Shown piece after piece: positions 1-5,187 of a DNA stretch of 9,679 bases (position 1 is its first letter; every line of letters starts with the position of its first letter). The stretch spans positions 1 through 9,679 of the forward strand of contig CAMLLG010000105.1 in assembly GCA_946480825.1 (NCBI GenBank). Direction: 5' to 3'. Source of the DNA: an uncultured Lysobacteraceae bacterium. GTDB lineage: Bacteria > Pseudomonadota > Gammaproteobacteria > Xanthomonadales > Xanthomonadaceae. The notes beneath the pieces were generated by a model that saw only the letters and a program-made list of their open reading frames with translations, was not told where the DNA came from and did not search any database. The translations under genes and the position numbers were made by a program.

Positions 1-147
1 AGGTGCCGACGCCCGACGGGGAGCGGAACAGGGGGGATCCGGATTTCCCCGCCGGGGTCGGCGATTCTTACCGTGATACGTCGGAATCCGACGCAACCGG
101 TCATTCGTCGTTAGCTTGCGACCAATTCGATCGCTTGGCAAGCGGTT
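1..147. other. Left-edge non-coding stretch with small hairpins
   Basis: No gene can be supported here. A frame on the plus strand is open from the edge to a TAG at 156-158, but it overlaps the 3' end of the lipoprotein gene and reads as low-complexity sequence, so I do not call it. Two short perfect hairpins are visible: CGTCGGA/TCCGACG around one base at 79-93, and CGCTTG/CAAGCG around one base at 132-144. The second lies 4 nt beyond the stop of the minus-strand lipoprotein gene and could help end its transcript, although it lacks a U-run. Confidence 0.4.
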
Positions 148-792
148 TCAGGGCGTCGTAGCGCGACGGGATTCTCGTTCCTGAGGTCCGATCCGACCTC
201 CGGGCGGCGGCGAGGGACGCGGCGCCTCCATTCGCGGACGCGGCGGCGGGTTGCTCGCGCCCGGCGAGGGCGACGGCATGCGCCGCGAAGGCTGCGACAC
301 CGACACCGGCGTCCGCGGCGTTCCGGTGATCACGCCCGGCGGCGGCGACTCCGGCGGCGGCTTGCGACGGCGAACGATGTCGTCGAGATTGCGCCATGGA
401 CCACCTTCGCGGTCGTGATCGCGATTGCGGAAATTCCCGCCACCGCCACCCGGCGGATTGCCGCCCGGGGGATTCACGATCACGCCCGGCGGCGGACCCG
501 GCGGCGGCGGCTGATGCCCGTAGGGCGGCCGATGATGACGGCGCGGATGCCAGTAATACGGCGGGTAGTAGAGATAAGGCGCATAGCCGTAGCCATAGCC
601 GATGCTGCCGTACCAGCCGCGCGGATAGCTGTAGCCTATCGTGCCGTAGGGCTGGCCATAGGCGTCGTAATACTCGATGTCCGGATCGGAATAGTAGTAG
701 TCGCCGCCATCGCCGTCGCGATAGGCGTAGGTACTGACGCAGCCGGTCAGAATCAGCGCGGAGAGTGTCGCAACCAGACCAAGACGGAACAT
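148..792 (-). CDS. Tyr/Pro/Gly-rich predicted lipoprotein of unknown function
   Basis: This is a 214-residue protein with a lipoprotein signal. Hydrophobic residues 3-14 lead to the lipobox LTGC, so Cys18 should be lipidated after signal peptidase II cleavage. Residues 22-81 are very rich in tyrosine (about 20), in GY/SY/YY contexts mixed with Asp and Gly. Residues 86-214 are Pro/Gly/Arg-rich and probably disordered. A motif of the form PPPxxPPPGVI occurs twice, at residues 95-105 and 145-155, which suggests internal duplication. I chose the ATG at 792 because it sits directly before the signal peptide and has an AGGGG-type purine tract upstream; the frame is open further back but that part looks non-coding. 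The gene is divergent from the PLP-enzyme gene. No enzymatic domain is visible. A surface or envelope role follows from the lipobox only; no specific function is assigned. Confidence 0.75.
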   Translation of the reverse strand: MFRLGLVATLSALILTGCVSTYAYRDGDGGDYYYSDPDIEYYDAYGQPYGTIGYSYPRGWYGSIGYGYGYAPYLYYPPYYWHPRRHHRPPYGHQPPPPGPPPGVIVNPPGGNPPGGGGGNFRNRDHDREGGPWRNLDDIVRRRKPPPESPPPGVITGTPRTPVSVSQPSRRMPSPSPGASNPPPRPRMEAPRPSPPPGGRIGPQERESRRATTP

Positions 793-1019
793 GATGGGCC
801 CCTGGAAATGTCGCCGACGGATCGGCCCGTCGCAGTGTCGAGCATCCGCCCGGCCGATTGAACCCGTCCTTAAGCGGAACCCCATGCGTGAACCGCGTGT
901 TGGCCCGCAGTCGGCCCGCCATCGGTCCGCCGGGACACGCACCGCCGGTCTACGTTCCGAGCCTACGCGAAGATACGACCGGACAGCATGTGCCGGCCGG
1001 CCGCGCAGGCCTCGCCTGC

Positions 1020-1025
1020 TACGAT
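1020..1025 (+). promoter_or_regulatory. Candidate -10 element (TACGAT), leaderless start
   Basis: TACGAT ends 6 nt before the ATG at 1032, so a transcript from it would begin at or next to the start codon. No Shine-Dalgarno-like purine tract lies between it and the ATG, which agrees with a leaderless mRNA. No good -35 is seen at the usual distance. Instead a perfect hairpin, GCAGGC/GCCTGC with loop CTC (1005-1019), abuts it. This is inferred from sequence only. Confidence 0.35.
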
Positions 1026-1031
1026 GTCGGC

Positions 1032-2060
1032 ATGACTGCCGCCGTGCCGACGCCCGATCCCAAGCCGCACGGCTCTGCATTGCCCGGCCTGACGTTGCCC
1101 GGCCTCAGGTTGCCCGAATTCGCCGATGTGCTGGCCGCCGCCGCGCGGATCGCGCCGCATGCCCAGCGCACGCCGGTGCTGCGCTCGCATTCGCTGGACG
1201 CCATCGCCGGCTGCGAGCTGCATTTCAAATGCGAGAACCTGCAGCGGGTCGGCGCCTTCAAGTTCCGCGGCGCCTGCAACGCGATCTTCGCCCTCGACGC
1301 CGACACCGCGGCTCGCGGCATCCTCACCCAGAGCTCCGGCAATCACGGCGCCGCGGTCGCCCTCGCCAGCCGTCTGCGCGGGGTCCCGGCGACCGTGGTG
1401 GTCCCGGACGGCGCACCGGCGGTGAAGCTGGCGGGCATCGCCGGCTACGGCGCCCGCATCGTGCGCTGCGCCGCGACCATGGCCGCCCGCGATGCCGCCG
1501 CCGCGGCGCTCCGCGCCGAAACCGGCGCGCATCTGGTCCATCCCTTCGACGATGCCGACGTCATCGCCGGTCAGGGCACGGTGGCGCTGGAGTTGCTGCG
1601 CAGCGAAGCCGCGCTGGACGTCCTGATCGCGCCGGTCGGCGGCGGCGGCCTGCTGTCGGGCTGTTCGCTCACCGCGAAGACCCTGCGCCCCGATATCGAA
1701 GTGGTCGGTGCCGAACCCGCGGGTGCCGCCGATGCCATCGCCTCGCTGCGCGAAGGCCGCTGCATCACCGACATGACCGCACGCACCGTCTGCGACGGCC
1801 TGCGCGGGCATCTCGCGCCGCGGACGCTGGCGCTGCTGCAGCGTCATGTCGACGGCCTCGTGGCCATCGACGACGACGCGACCGTGGCCGCGATGCGGCT
1901 GCTGTGGGAGCGTCTGAAACTCGTGGTCGAACCCTCGGGCGCGATCACCTTCGCGGCGGTGCTGCAGCATCGCGAACGCTTCGCAGGCCGGCGGGTCGGC
2001 ATCGTGCTGTCGGGCGGCAACGTCGATCTCGACACCCTGCCGTGGCAGGCGATGGCGTGA
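1032..2060 (+). CDS. Serine racemase / threonine dehydratase-like PLP enzyme
   Basis: This 342-residue protein belongs to the fold-type II PLP family. Lys77 in AFKFRGA is the expected Schiff-base lysine. SSGNHG (101-106) binds the substrate carboxylate, and GGGGL (203-207) is the PLP phosphate loop. E228, A232 and D234 occupy the three divalent-cation positions known in serine racemases. LSGGN near the C-terminus is also conserved. There is no C-terminal ACT domain, so this is not the isoleucine-regulated biosynthetic IlvA. The likely activity is racemisation and/or dehydration of L-serine or L-threonine; hydroxyaspartate ammonia-lyase is an alternative. The ATG at 1032 gives a 28-residue N-terminal extension with repeated LPGL units before the family domain starts. 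The stop overlaps the next gene's GTG (GTGA). Confidence 0.85.
   Translation: MTAAVPTPDPKPHGSALPGLTLPGLRLPEFADVLAAAARIAPHAQRTPVLRSHSLDAIAGCELHFKCENLQRVGAFKFRGACNAIFALDADTAARGILTQSSGNHGAAVALASRLRGVPATVVVPDGAPAVKLAGIAGYGARIVRCAATMAARDAAAAALRAETGAHLVHPFDDADVIAGQGTVALELLRSEAALDVLIAPVGGGGLLSGCSLTAKTLRPDIEVVGAEPAGAADAIASLREGRCITDMTARTVCDGLRGHLAPRTLALLQRHVDGLVAIDDDATVAAMRLLWERLKLVVEPSGAITFAAVLQHRERFAGRRVGIVLSGGNVDLDTLPWQAMA
1080..1118 (+). repeat. 15-bp tandem repeat in the 5' end of the PLP-enzyme gene
   Basis: Two 15-bp units beginning TTGCCCGGCCT (1080-1094 and 1095-1109) are followed by a partial third unit (TTGCCCG). They encode LPGLT-LPGLR-LPEF in the non-conserved N-terminal extension. The repeat lies just before the conserved domain. 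It may reflect slippage expansion, and it makes the length of the N-terminus uncertain. Confidence 0.6.
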
Positions 2061-2752
2061 GCCGCGGTGCGTTGCCGCCGTTGATCCAGCGCGCCGACGG
2101 CCGGCGGCGGCGGCGACGCGGACCGTTGCGCTGGCTGCGCCGGCTGTTGCTGCTGGCCTTGCTGTGGGTCGTCGGCGTGGCCACCTACATCGTGCATGTG
2201 GGCGGGCGCGACGACGCCGCCGCTGCCGACGTGCGCGCCGACGCCATCATCGTGCTCGGCGCGGCCGCCTACGACGCGCGACCGTCGCCGGTGTTCGAAG
2301 AACGCCTGCGCCACGGCATCGCGCTGTACAAGCGCGAGGTCGCGCCGACCCTGATCTTCACCGGCGGCTTCGGCGGCAGCGGCGCGCGCTTCGCGGAGTC
2401 GCAGGTCGGCCGTCGCTATGCCCTCGGCCAGGGCGTACCGGATCGCGCGATCCTGATCGAGACCGTGTCCCGCAACACCCGCGACAACCTGGGCCAGGCC
2501 GCGGCGCTCATGCGCAGCCGCAAACTCACCCGCGCGGTCGTGGTCAGCGACCCGCTGCACCTGTCGCGCGCGCTGCGCATCTGCGCGGAGATCGGCATCG
2601 ATTGCCTCGGCTCGGCCACGCCGACCAGCCGCTACCGCAGCTTCGACACCCGCTGGCGCTTCCTCGCCGCCGAGGTCTACTTCTTCCATCGCGACCTGTT
2701 CGCCGAGGTGTCCGCCGACCTCTCGCAACGCATCCAGGGAGATTCGCCATGA
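2057..2752 (+). CDS. Membrane-anchored DUF218 (SanA/ElyC/YdcF) family protein
   Basis: This is a 231-residue protein. Residues 16-29 are Arg-rich and precede one membrane helix at about 27-48, giving a positive-inside N-terminal anchor with the rest outside the cytoplasm. The DUF218 domain follows: a DAIIVLGAA strand (62-70), a GIALY helix (87-91), TGG (102-104), the signature E-T-V-S-R-N-T-R-D-N (135-144), and SDPLHLSRA (164-172). Family members SanA and ElyC act in envelope integrity and peptidoglycan or envelope-polymer homeostasis. The exact chemistry is unsettled, and I make no substrate claim. The start is taken as GTG at 2057 because it overlaps the previous stop as GTGA and gives a normal family length; no upstream in-frame start is sensible. 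The gene is translationally coupled on both sides. Confidence 0.82.
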   Translation: MSRGALPPLIQRADGRRRRRRGPLRWLRRLLLLALLWVVGVATYIVHVGGRDDAAAADVRADAIIVLGAAAYDARPSPVFEERLRHGIALYKREVAPTLIFTGGFGGSGARFAESQVGRRYALGQGVPDRAILIETVSRNTRDNLGQAAALMRSRKLTRAVVVSDPLHLSRALRICAEIGIDCLGSATPTSRYRSFDTRWRFLAAEVYFFHRDLFAEVSADLSQRIQGDSP

Positions 2753-3174
2753 TCATCGACGGCACCCGCGCCCACGACCGCGCCACCACCCTCGTGCTGA
2801 ACTACTACGCCGCCTTCAACCGCGGCGACTGGGACGCGATGCTGGCATTGCTGACCGACGACGTGGCCCACGACCTCAACCAGGGCGGCCGCGAAATCGG
2901 CCGCGATGCGTTCGCCGCCTTCCTCGCGCGCATGGACCGCAGTTATCGCGAACAGCTGCGCGACATCGTGGTGATGGCCTGCCCGGACGGCGCGCGCGCC
3001 GCGGCCGAATACGTCGTGCACGGCACCTATCTCGCCGCCGACGAAGGCCTGCCGCCCGCGAACGGACAGACCTACGTCCTTCCCGGCGGCGCGTTCTTCG
3101 ACCTGCGCGACGGCAGGATCGCGCGCGTCACGAATTACTACAACCTGCAGGACTGGATCGCGCAGGTGCGCTGA
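2749..3174 (+). CDS. Ketosteroid isomerase-related NTF2-fold protein
   Basis: This is a 141-residue protein with the single-domain NTF2/SnoaL fold. The helical start LNYYAAFNRGDWDAMLALL (17-35) is followed by TDDVAHDLNQG (36-46), the I-G-R-D-A-F helix, and strands ending in FFDLRDGRIARVTNYYN (116-132). Length and the NYYNLQDW ending resemble the 'ketosteroid isomerase-related' group (TIGR02096-like, named from memory). No catalytic activity is established for that group, so steroid isomerase activity should not be assumed. The ATG at 2749 overlaps the preceding TGA as ATGA and has a GGGAGA ribosome-binding site 7 nt upstream. It is the last gene of the three-gene run. No strong terminator follows directly; the REP doublet downstream could serve that role. 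Confidence 0.8.
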   Translation: MIIDGTRAHDRATTLVLNYYAAFNRGDWDAMLALLTDDVAHDLNQGGREIGRDAFAAFLARMDRSYREQLRDIVVMACPDGARAAAEYVVHGTYLAADEGLPPANGQTYVLPGGAFFDLRDGRIARVTNYYNLQDWIAQVR

Positions 3175-3193
3175 AGCCGCCGCTTGCTCAATT

Positions 3194-3233
3194 GCGCATC
3201 CGCTGCGCTTTGCCCCCGAGATCGCAGGGGAAA
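3194..3233 (+). terminator. Weak stem-loops after the NTF2-fold gene
   Basis: GCGCA/TGCGC with loop TCCGC (3194-3208) is followed by TTTG. A CCCC/GGGG stem then flanks GAGATCGCA with partial TTT/AAA pairing (about 3209-3233). Neither has a proper U-run, so they are poor intrinsic terminators at best. Confidence 0.25.
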
Positions 3234-3251
3234 CTTTCGATCCGAGATGGC

Positions 3252-3346
3252 GTAGCCCGGGTAAGCGCAACGCGCGCACCCGGGATGACGTCGAGATCAA
3301 TCCATCCGAACATCCCGGGTGCGGCTTTCAGCCTTACCCGGGCTAC
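3252..3346. repeat. Inverted pair of GTAG-type REP hairpins (BIME-like)
   Basis: Two 36-nt units face each other, 3252-3287 and 3311-3346, around 23 nt. Each begins at its outer end with GTAG. Each then has stem CCCGGGT/ACCCGGG enclosing a 15-nt centre, and ends in ATG. The outer 14 nt and inner 12 nt are identical between units, while the central 10 nt differ. Each centre can still form its own 4-bp stem: GCGC-AAC-GCGC on the left and GGCT-GAA-AGCC on the right, read in the same sense. Conserved pairing with changed sequence points to a selected structure. GTAG-headed REPs are known from Stenotrophomonas (SMAG elements) and are linked to RAYT transposases. The doublet lies between convergent genes, where it may also act as a bidirectional terminator. 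Confidence 0.8.
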
Positions 3347-3359
3347 TTGCTACTTGCTA
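3343..3359. repeat. Short 7-bp tandem repeat at the REP/gene boundary
   Basis: The unit CTACTTG occurs twice (3343-3349 and 3350-3356), followed by a partial CTA-like copy. It spans the end of the right REP unit and the stop codon of the nucleotidyltransferase gene, so it marks the exact junction between the repeat and the AT-richer segment. Confidence 0.55.
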
Positions 3360-4141
3360 TAGCGCGATAGCATGCGTACGTACTTGGCTTCAACATAGCT
3401 AAAAGCTTGCGGCCATCTGATCTGTTGGAAATCTTTGCAAAAGACGTCCGGAACAATTGCCGACATAACGTCAATCCCATAGAGACGGCGAGCATCAAGA
3501 GAATGCCTATGGGCGGCAAGTTCAATAATCCCCTCCGCCATAGGCAATGCTATGTTGCGTTGAGCTGGCCAACCACTACTGCAGTTTTCCAGGATCATTT
3601 CACGCGCGACCCGAACGGCAGTGTTGCATTGCTCAACACCTAACTCAGTTCTTTTTTGGGGTAGTAATGCCAGATTGTGAATTCGGCTCTTAAGGCAGTC
3701 AAATGGGTGCATGCATTTGATTGGGATTCCGTCTACTGAAATGTCGACGGCATGTCTGAGCATTCTTGCTTCACTTTCGACCTTATAGCCGGCAAGAGCG
3801 GTGACGTAATCAATCACCATTGGCTCAGTTTGGCCGCCAAAATTTTCGATAAATATCACGGCCGCGCTCGGCGGTGGTGTATCTACTGTGGCGACCTCAA
3901 AGCGGAGCCTTGATGGAAACACCACTCTCAGTTGGGCGATGTGCGCTTGTGCTTGTTCGCGCGTGCCAAAGAAGTCCAAGTCTGTTGTTAGACCAGACTC
4001 AAAACCTTGCCCCAGCGCATCATAGTAATCACCCCAAAACGCCAATGCTTGCCCGCCAACCAGAACGACACCCGGCTGGACATGCAGTAATTCTTTTAGC
4101 TTTTCAAGAGAGAGGGGACTATCTAAAACTTCTGAGGCCAC
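3350..4141 (-). CDS. Nucleotidyltransferase-fold protein (AbiEii/MNT-like), possible toxin
   Basis: This is a 263-residue protein. VLVGGQALAFWG (26-37) followed by TTDLDFFG (52-59) is the GG...DxD signature of the polymerase-beta nucleotidyltransferase fold, with D54 and D56 as metal ligands. D111 in VIDYV is a possible third carboxylate. The conserved-looking block CMHPFDCLKSR and a helical C-terminal half follow, as in AbiEii-type and related proteins. Those relatives transfer nucleotides to RNA or protein and often act as toxins or phage-defence effectors; that role here is inference. The start is GTG at 4141, since a TGA lies upstream in frame and no ATG intervenes. The start overlaps the end of a 57-codon ORF by 19 nt. 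The DNA is visibly AT-richer than its neighbours, with different codon choice, suggesting recent acquisition. Confidence 0.72.
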   Translation of the reverse strand: MASEVLDSPLSLEKLKELLHVQPGVVLVGGQALAFWGDYYDALGQGFESGLTTDLDFFGTREQAQAHIAQLRVVFPSRLRFEVATVDTPPPSAAVIFIENFGGQTEPMVIDYVTALAGYKVESEARMLRHAVDISVDGIPIKCMHPFDCLKSRIHNLALLPQKRTELGVEQCNTAVRVAREMILENCSSGWPAQRNIALPMAEGIIELAAHRHSLDARRLYGIDVMSAIVPDVFCKDFQQIRWPQAFSYVEAKYVRMLSRYSK

Positions 4142-4296
4142 AACACTCTCACGCGCTGGTCTCGACGCGCAGACAAGACGACAGGGGCTTTCAGCGCATG
4201 GTCTTGCTTGTAACCTTGAATTTCACGCTCACGCAAATCTGCAGCCTGTTGAAAGAGGCTGGCGGCTTGCCTTTCGTGGGCGAGAGGAAGTTGCAT
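4123..4296 (-). CDS. 57-residue ORF overlapping the nucleotidyltransferase start
   Basis: This is a short ATG-started frame not long enough for routine calling. The product is Gln/Arg/Glu-rich at the N-terminus, with a likely amphipathic helix at residues 6-29 (HERQAASLFQQAADLRERE is its core). It ends in a basic segment, RRDQRVRVLWPQKF. Its TAG lies 19 nt inside the next gene, an arrangement typical of coupled pairs. AGG, 9 nt before the ATG, could be a ribosome-binding site. A TAA lies in frame just upstream, inside the palindrome, so the ORF is not the tail of a longer gene in this frame. I do not recognise a family. It could be a small antitoxin or regulator, the remnant of one, or only a leader peptide. 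Confidence 0.4.
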   Translation of the reverse strand: MQLPLAHERQAASLFQQAADLREREIQGYKQDHALKAPVVLSARRDQRVRVLWPQKF

Positions 4297-4320
4297 ATGG
4301 AGATGCCTGAATGGGATGCG

Positions 4321-4368
4321 CCGATGGCATTAAACTGCGCTCAATTGAGCGCAGTTTAATGCCATCGG
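4321..4368. repeat. Perfect 48-bp palindrome, no spacer
   Basis: Arms 4321-4344 and 4345-4368 are exact reverse complements with zero mismatches and no loop. The centre reads CTGCGCTCAATTGAGCGCAG, and the outer parts are GATGGCATTAAA and its complement. It begins 24 nt upstream of the 57-codon ORF. TTAAAC and TTTAAT within it are 19 nt apart and could act as a weak -35/-10 on either strand. Possible roles are an operator for a dimeric or tetrameric repressor of the adjacent cassette, a cruciform or terminator, or a recombination site. An assembly artefact cannot be excluded from one sequence. Confidence 0.9.
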
Positions 4369-4440
4369 ACTACGCAGCGCTTAAGCGTAGACTCAAACCT
4401 ACTCGCCCCGATTCTTTTTGTCAAGCAGCGCGAGGCGCGT

Positions 4441-4559
4441 AAGTGCCTGATTTGCAAGAGAAATGGATTGCAGGCACCTGTTCAGGAGAAATGGGCTCAG
4501 AGTGCCTTTTCGCAATGTCACCCACGAAACCGTCGATTTTCGGGGGCGAAAAGGCACTT
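4441..4559. mobile_element. Possible small MITE/REP-like element with 8-bp terminal inverted repeats
   Basis: AAGTGCCT (4441-4448) and AGGCACTT (4552-4559) are exact inverted repeats bounding 119 bp. Two further internal copies of the same motif alternate in orientation: AGGCAC at 4472-4477 and AGTGCCT at 4501-4507. No clear target-site duplication is seen and no transposase is present. This is a structural suggestion only. Confidence 0.3.
4501..4558. repeat. Long nested hairpin with 13-bp perfect outer stem
   Basis: AGTGCCTTTTCGC (4501-4513) pairs exactly with GCGAAAAGGCACT (4546-4558). Inside, CCACGAAA (4522-4529) pairs with TTTCGGGG (4538-4545) with one mismatch, giving a two-tier stem around a short loop. 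It starts 35 nt beyond the stop of the minus-strand secreted-protein gene. It lacks a U-run on either side, so it is not a standard intrinsic terminator. It could be an mRNA 3' stabiliser or part of a mobile repeat. Confidence 0.6.
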
Positions 4560-4592
4560 TAACCCCTTCCTGCACCAGGAAACCACGGCCGT

Positions 4593-5084
4593 TCACGGTG
4601 CCGTTGCCGCCTCCAACGCCCGCACCGCATCGCGCACCCGCGCGATGCGGCGATGCTTGTCGAGGTCGTTGTACCACTCCCAGATCGCGGCCTCGGCGGT
4701 GCCGCAGCGGATGCGCAGCGATGCGGTGCTTTCGTCGGGTACGGCGGTGCGCTTGCGCTCGCGCTGCCGCCAGATCTTCAGTTCGATCAACAGCCCGACC
4801 AGGGCGCGATGCCGTGCGGCATCGACGCGCACCTCGACCCGCTGCGGCGGTTGCCCGGGCTCCGCCTGCACGCGGGTGTAGCGGCCATCGGCGTCGAGCG
4901 TCAGCGTCTTGCCGCCCCACAGTCCATGCATGTCGCTGTAGGTCACCGCGGGCAACGGCGCGCCGGTCTTCGCCGATGCCTTGAGACACGCGCGCACCGA
5001 AGGCGATTTCGCCGCGGCATCGCCGACGGCAATCAACACGAAAATGAGAAGGCATGCGAAGCGCCGTGCGGAGAATCGGGGCAT
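4593..5084 (-). CDS. Predicted secreted/periplasmic protein of unknown function
   Basis: This is a 163-residue protein. Residues 1-9 are basic, residues 10-21 are hydrophobic (ACLLIFVLIAVG), and an AAA-K junction near residue 26 fits signal peptidase I cleavage. The mature part starts with a Cys-containing helix, then a strand-rich section with GLWGGKTLTLDADGRYTR (54-71), which resembles the beta-hairpin pattern of small periplasmic domains. A mixed basic helical region with WEWYND follows. Two cysteines in the mature part could form a disulfide. The ATG at 5084 was chosen because AGAGGGA lies 8 nt upstream and the signal peptide follows at once. The frame extends further upstream but crosses the likely promoter. 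I do not recognise a family. The gene is 103 nt downstream of the biotin operon's last stop and has its own candidate promoter. Confidence 0.7.
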   Translation of the reverse strand: MPRFSARRFACLLIFVLIAVGDAAAKSPSVRACLKASAKTGAPLPAVTYSDMHGLWGGKTLTLDADGRYTRVQAEPGQPPQRVEVRVDAARHRALVGLLIELKIWRQRERKRTAVPDESTASLRIRCGTAEAAIWEWYNDLDKHRRIARVRDAVRALEAATAP

Positions 5085-5120
5085 GACGGGTTTCCCTCTG
5101 AGTGCGCGGCGCCTGTCGCG

Positions 5121-5150
5121 AGCATAGCCAACGGCGTCGGCGATCAACAA
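5121..5150 (-). promoter_or_regulatory. Candidate promoter for the secreted-protein gene
   Basis: Reading the minus strand, TTGTTG (5150-5145) and TATGCT (5126-5121) are separated by 18 nt and lie 37 nt upstream of the ATG at 5084. They fit a sigma-70-type promoter moderately. The ribosome-binding site AGAGGGA follows at the expected place. The 5085-5187 gap holds nothing else that I can support. Confidence 0.35.
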
Positions 5151-5187
5151 GCGGGACCGTCCGCGGGACGCGTCTTTGCCCCGACCC

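Larger units (their letters stand above)
4369..4592. other. Non-coding segment with several inverted repeats
   Basis: No convincing gene lies here. Inverted repeats follow one another: CTACGC/GCGTAG (4370-4390), which contains the palindrome CGCTTAAGCG, then GTGCCTG/CAGGCAC (4443-4449/4471-4477), then a longer hairpin at 4501-4558. A minus-strand frame runs through to a TAG at 4399, but it is out of frame with the real upstream gene and has no start of its own in this stretch. The segment is AT-richer than the biotin operon but less so than the nucleotidyltransferase gene. Confidence 0.55.

Noticed and set aside
963..1970. 335-codon open frame on the minus strand across the PLP-enzyme gene
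   Set aside because: It is antisense to a gene with clear catalytic motifs, and its translation is Arg/Gly/Gln-rich without any domain. High GC removes stop codons from antisense frames.
1844..2728. 294-codon minus-strand frame opposite the DUF218 gene
   Set aside because: It lies antisense to a protein with recognised DUF218 motifs, and no coherent fold or start signal is visible.
3407..3643. 78-codon plus-strand frame inside the nucleotidyltransferase gene
   Set aside because: It is antisense to a gene with a clear GG...DxD signature and has no ribosome-binding site.
4399..4592. Minus-strand frame with a hydrophobic tail reading through the inverted repeats
   Set aside because: It has no start within the segment and is out of frame with the secreted-protein gene upstream. 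The apparent sequence is probably a translated repeat.
5158..5170. CGTCC/GGACG hairpin between the biotin operon and the secreted-protein gene, considered as a terminator
   Set aside because: The stem is only 5 bp and has no U-run on the minus strand, so it is not enough to call.
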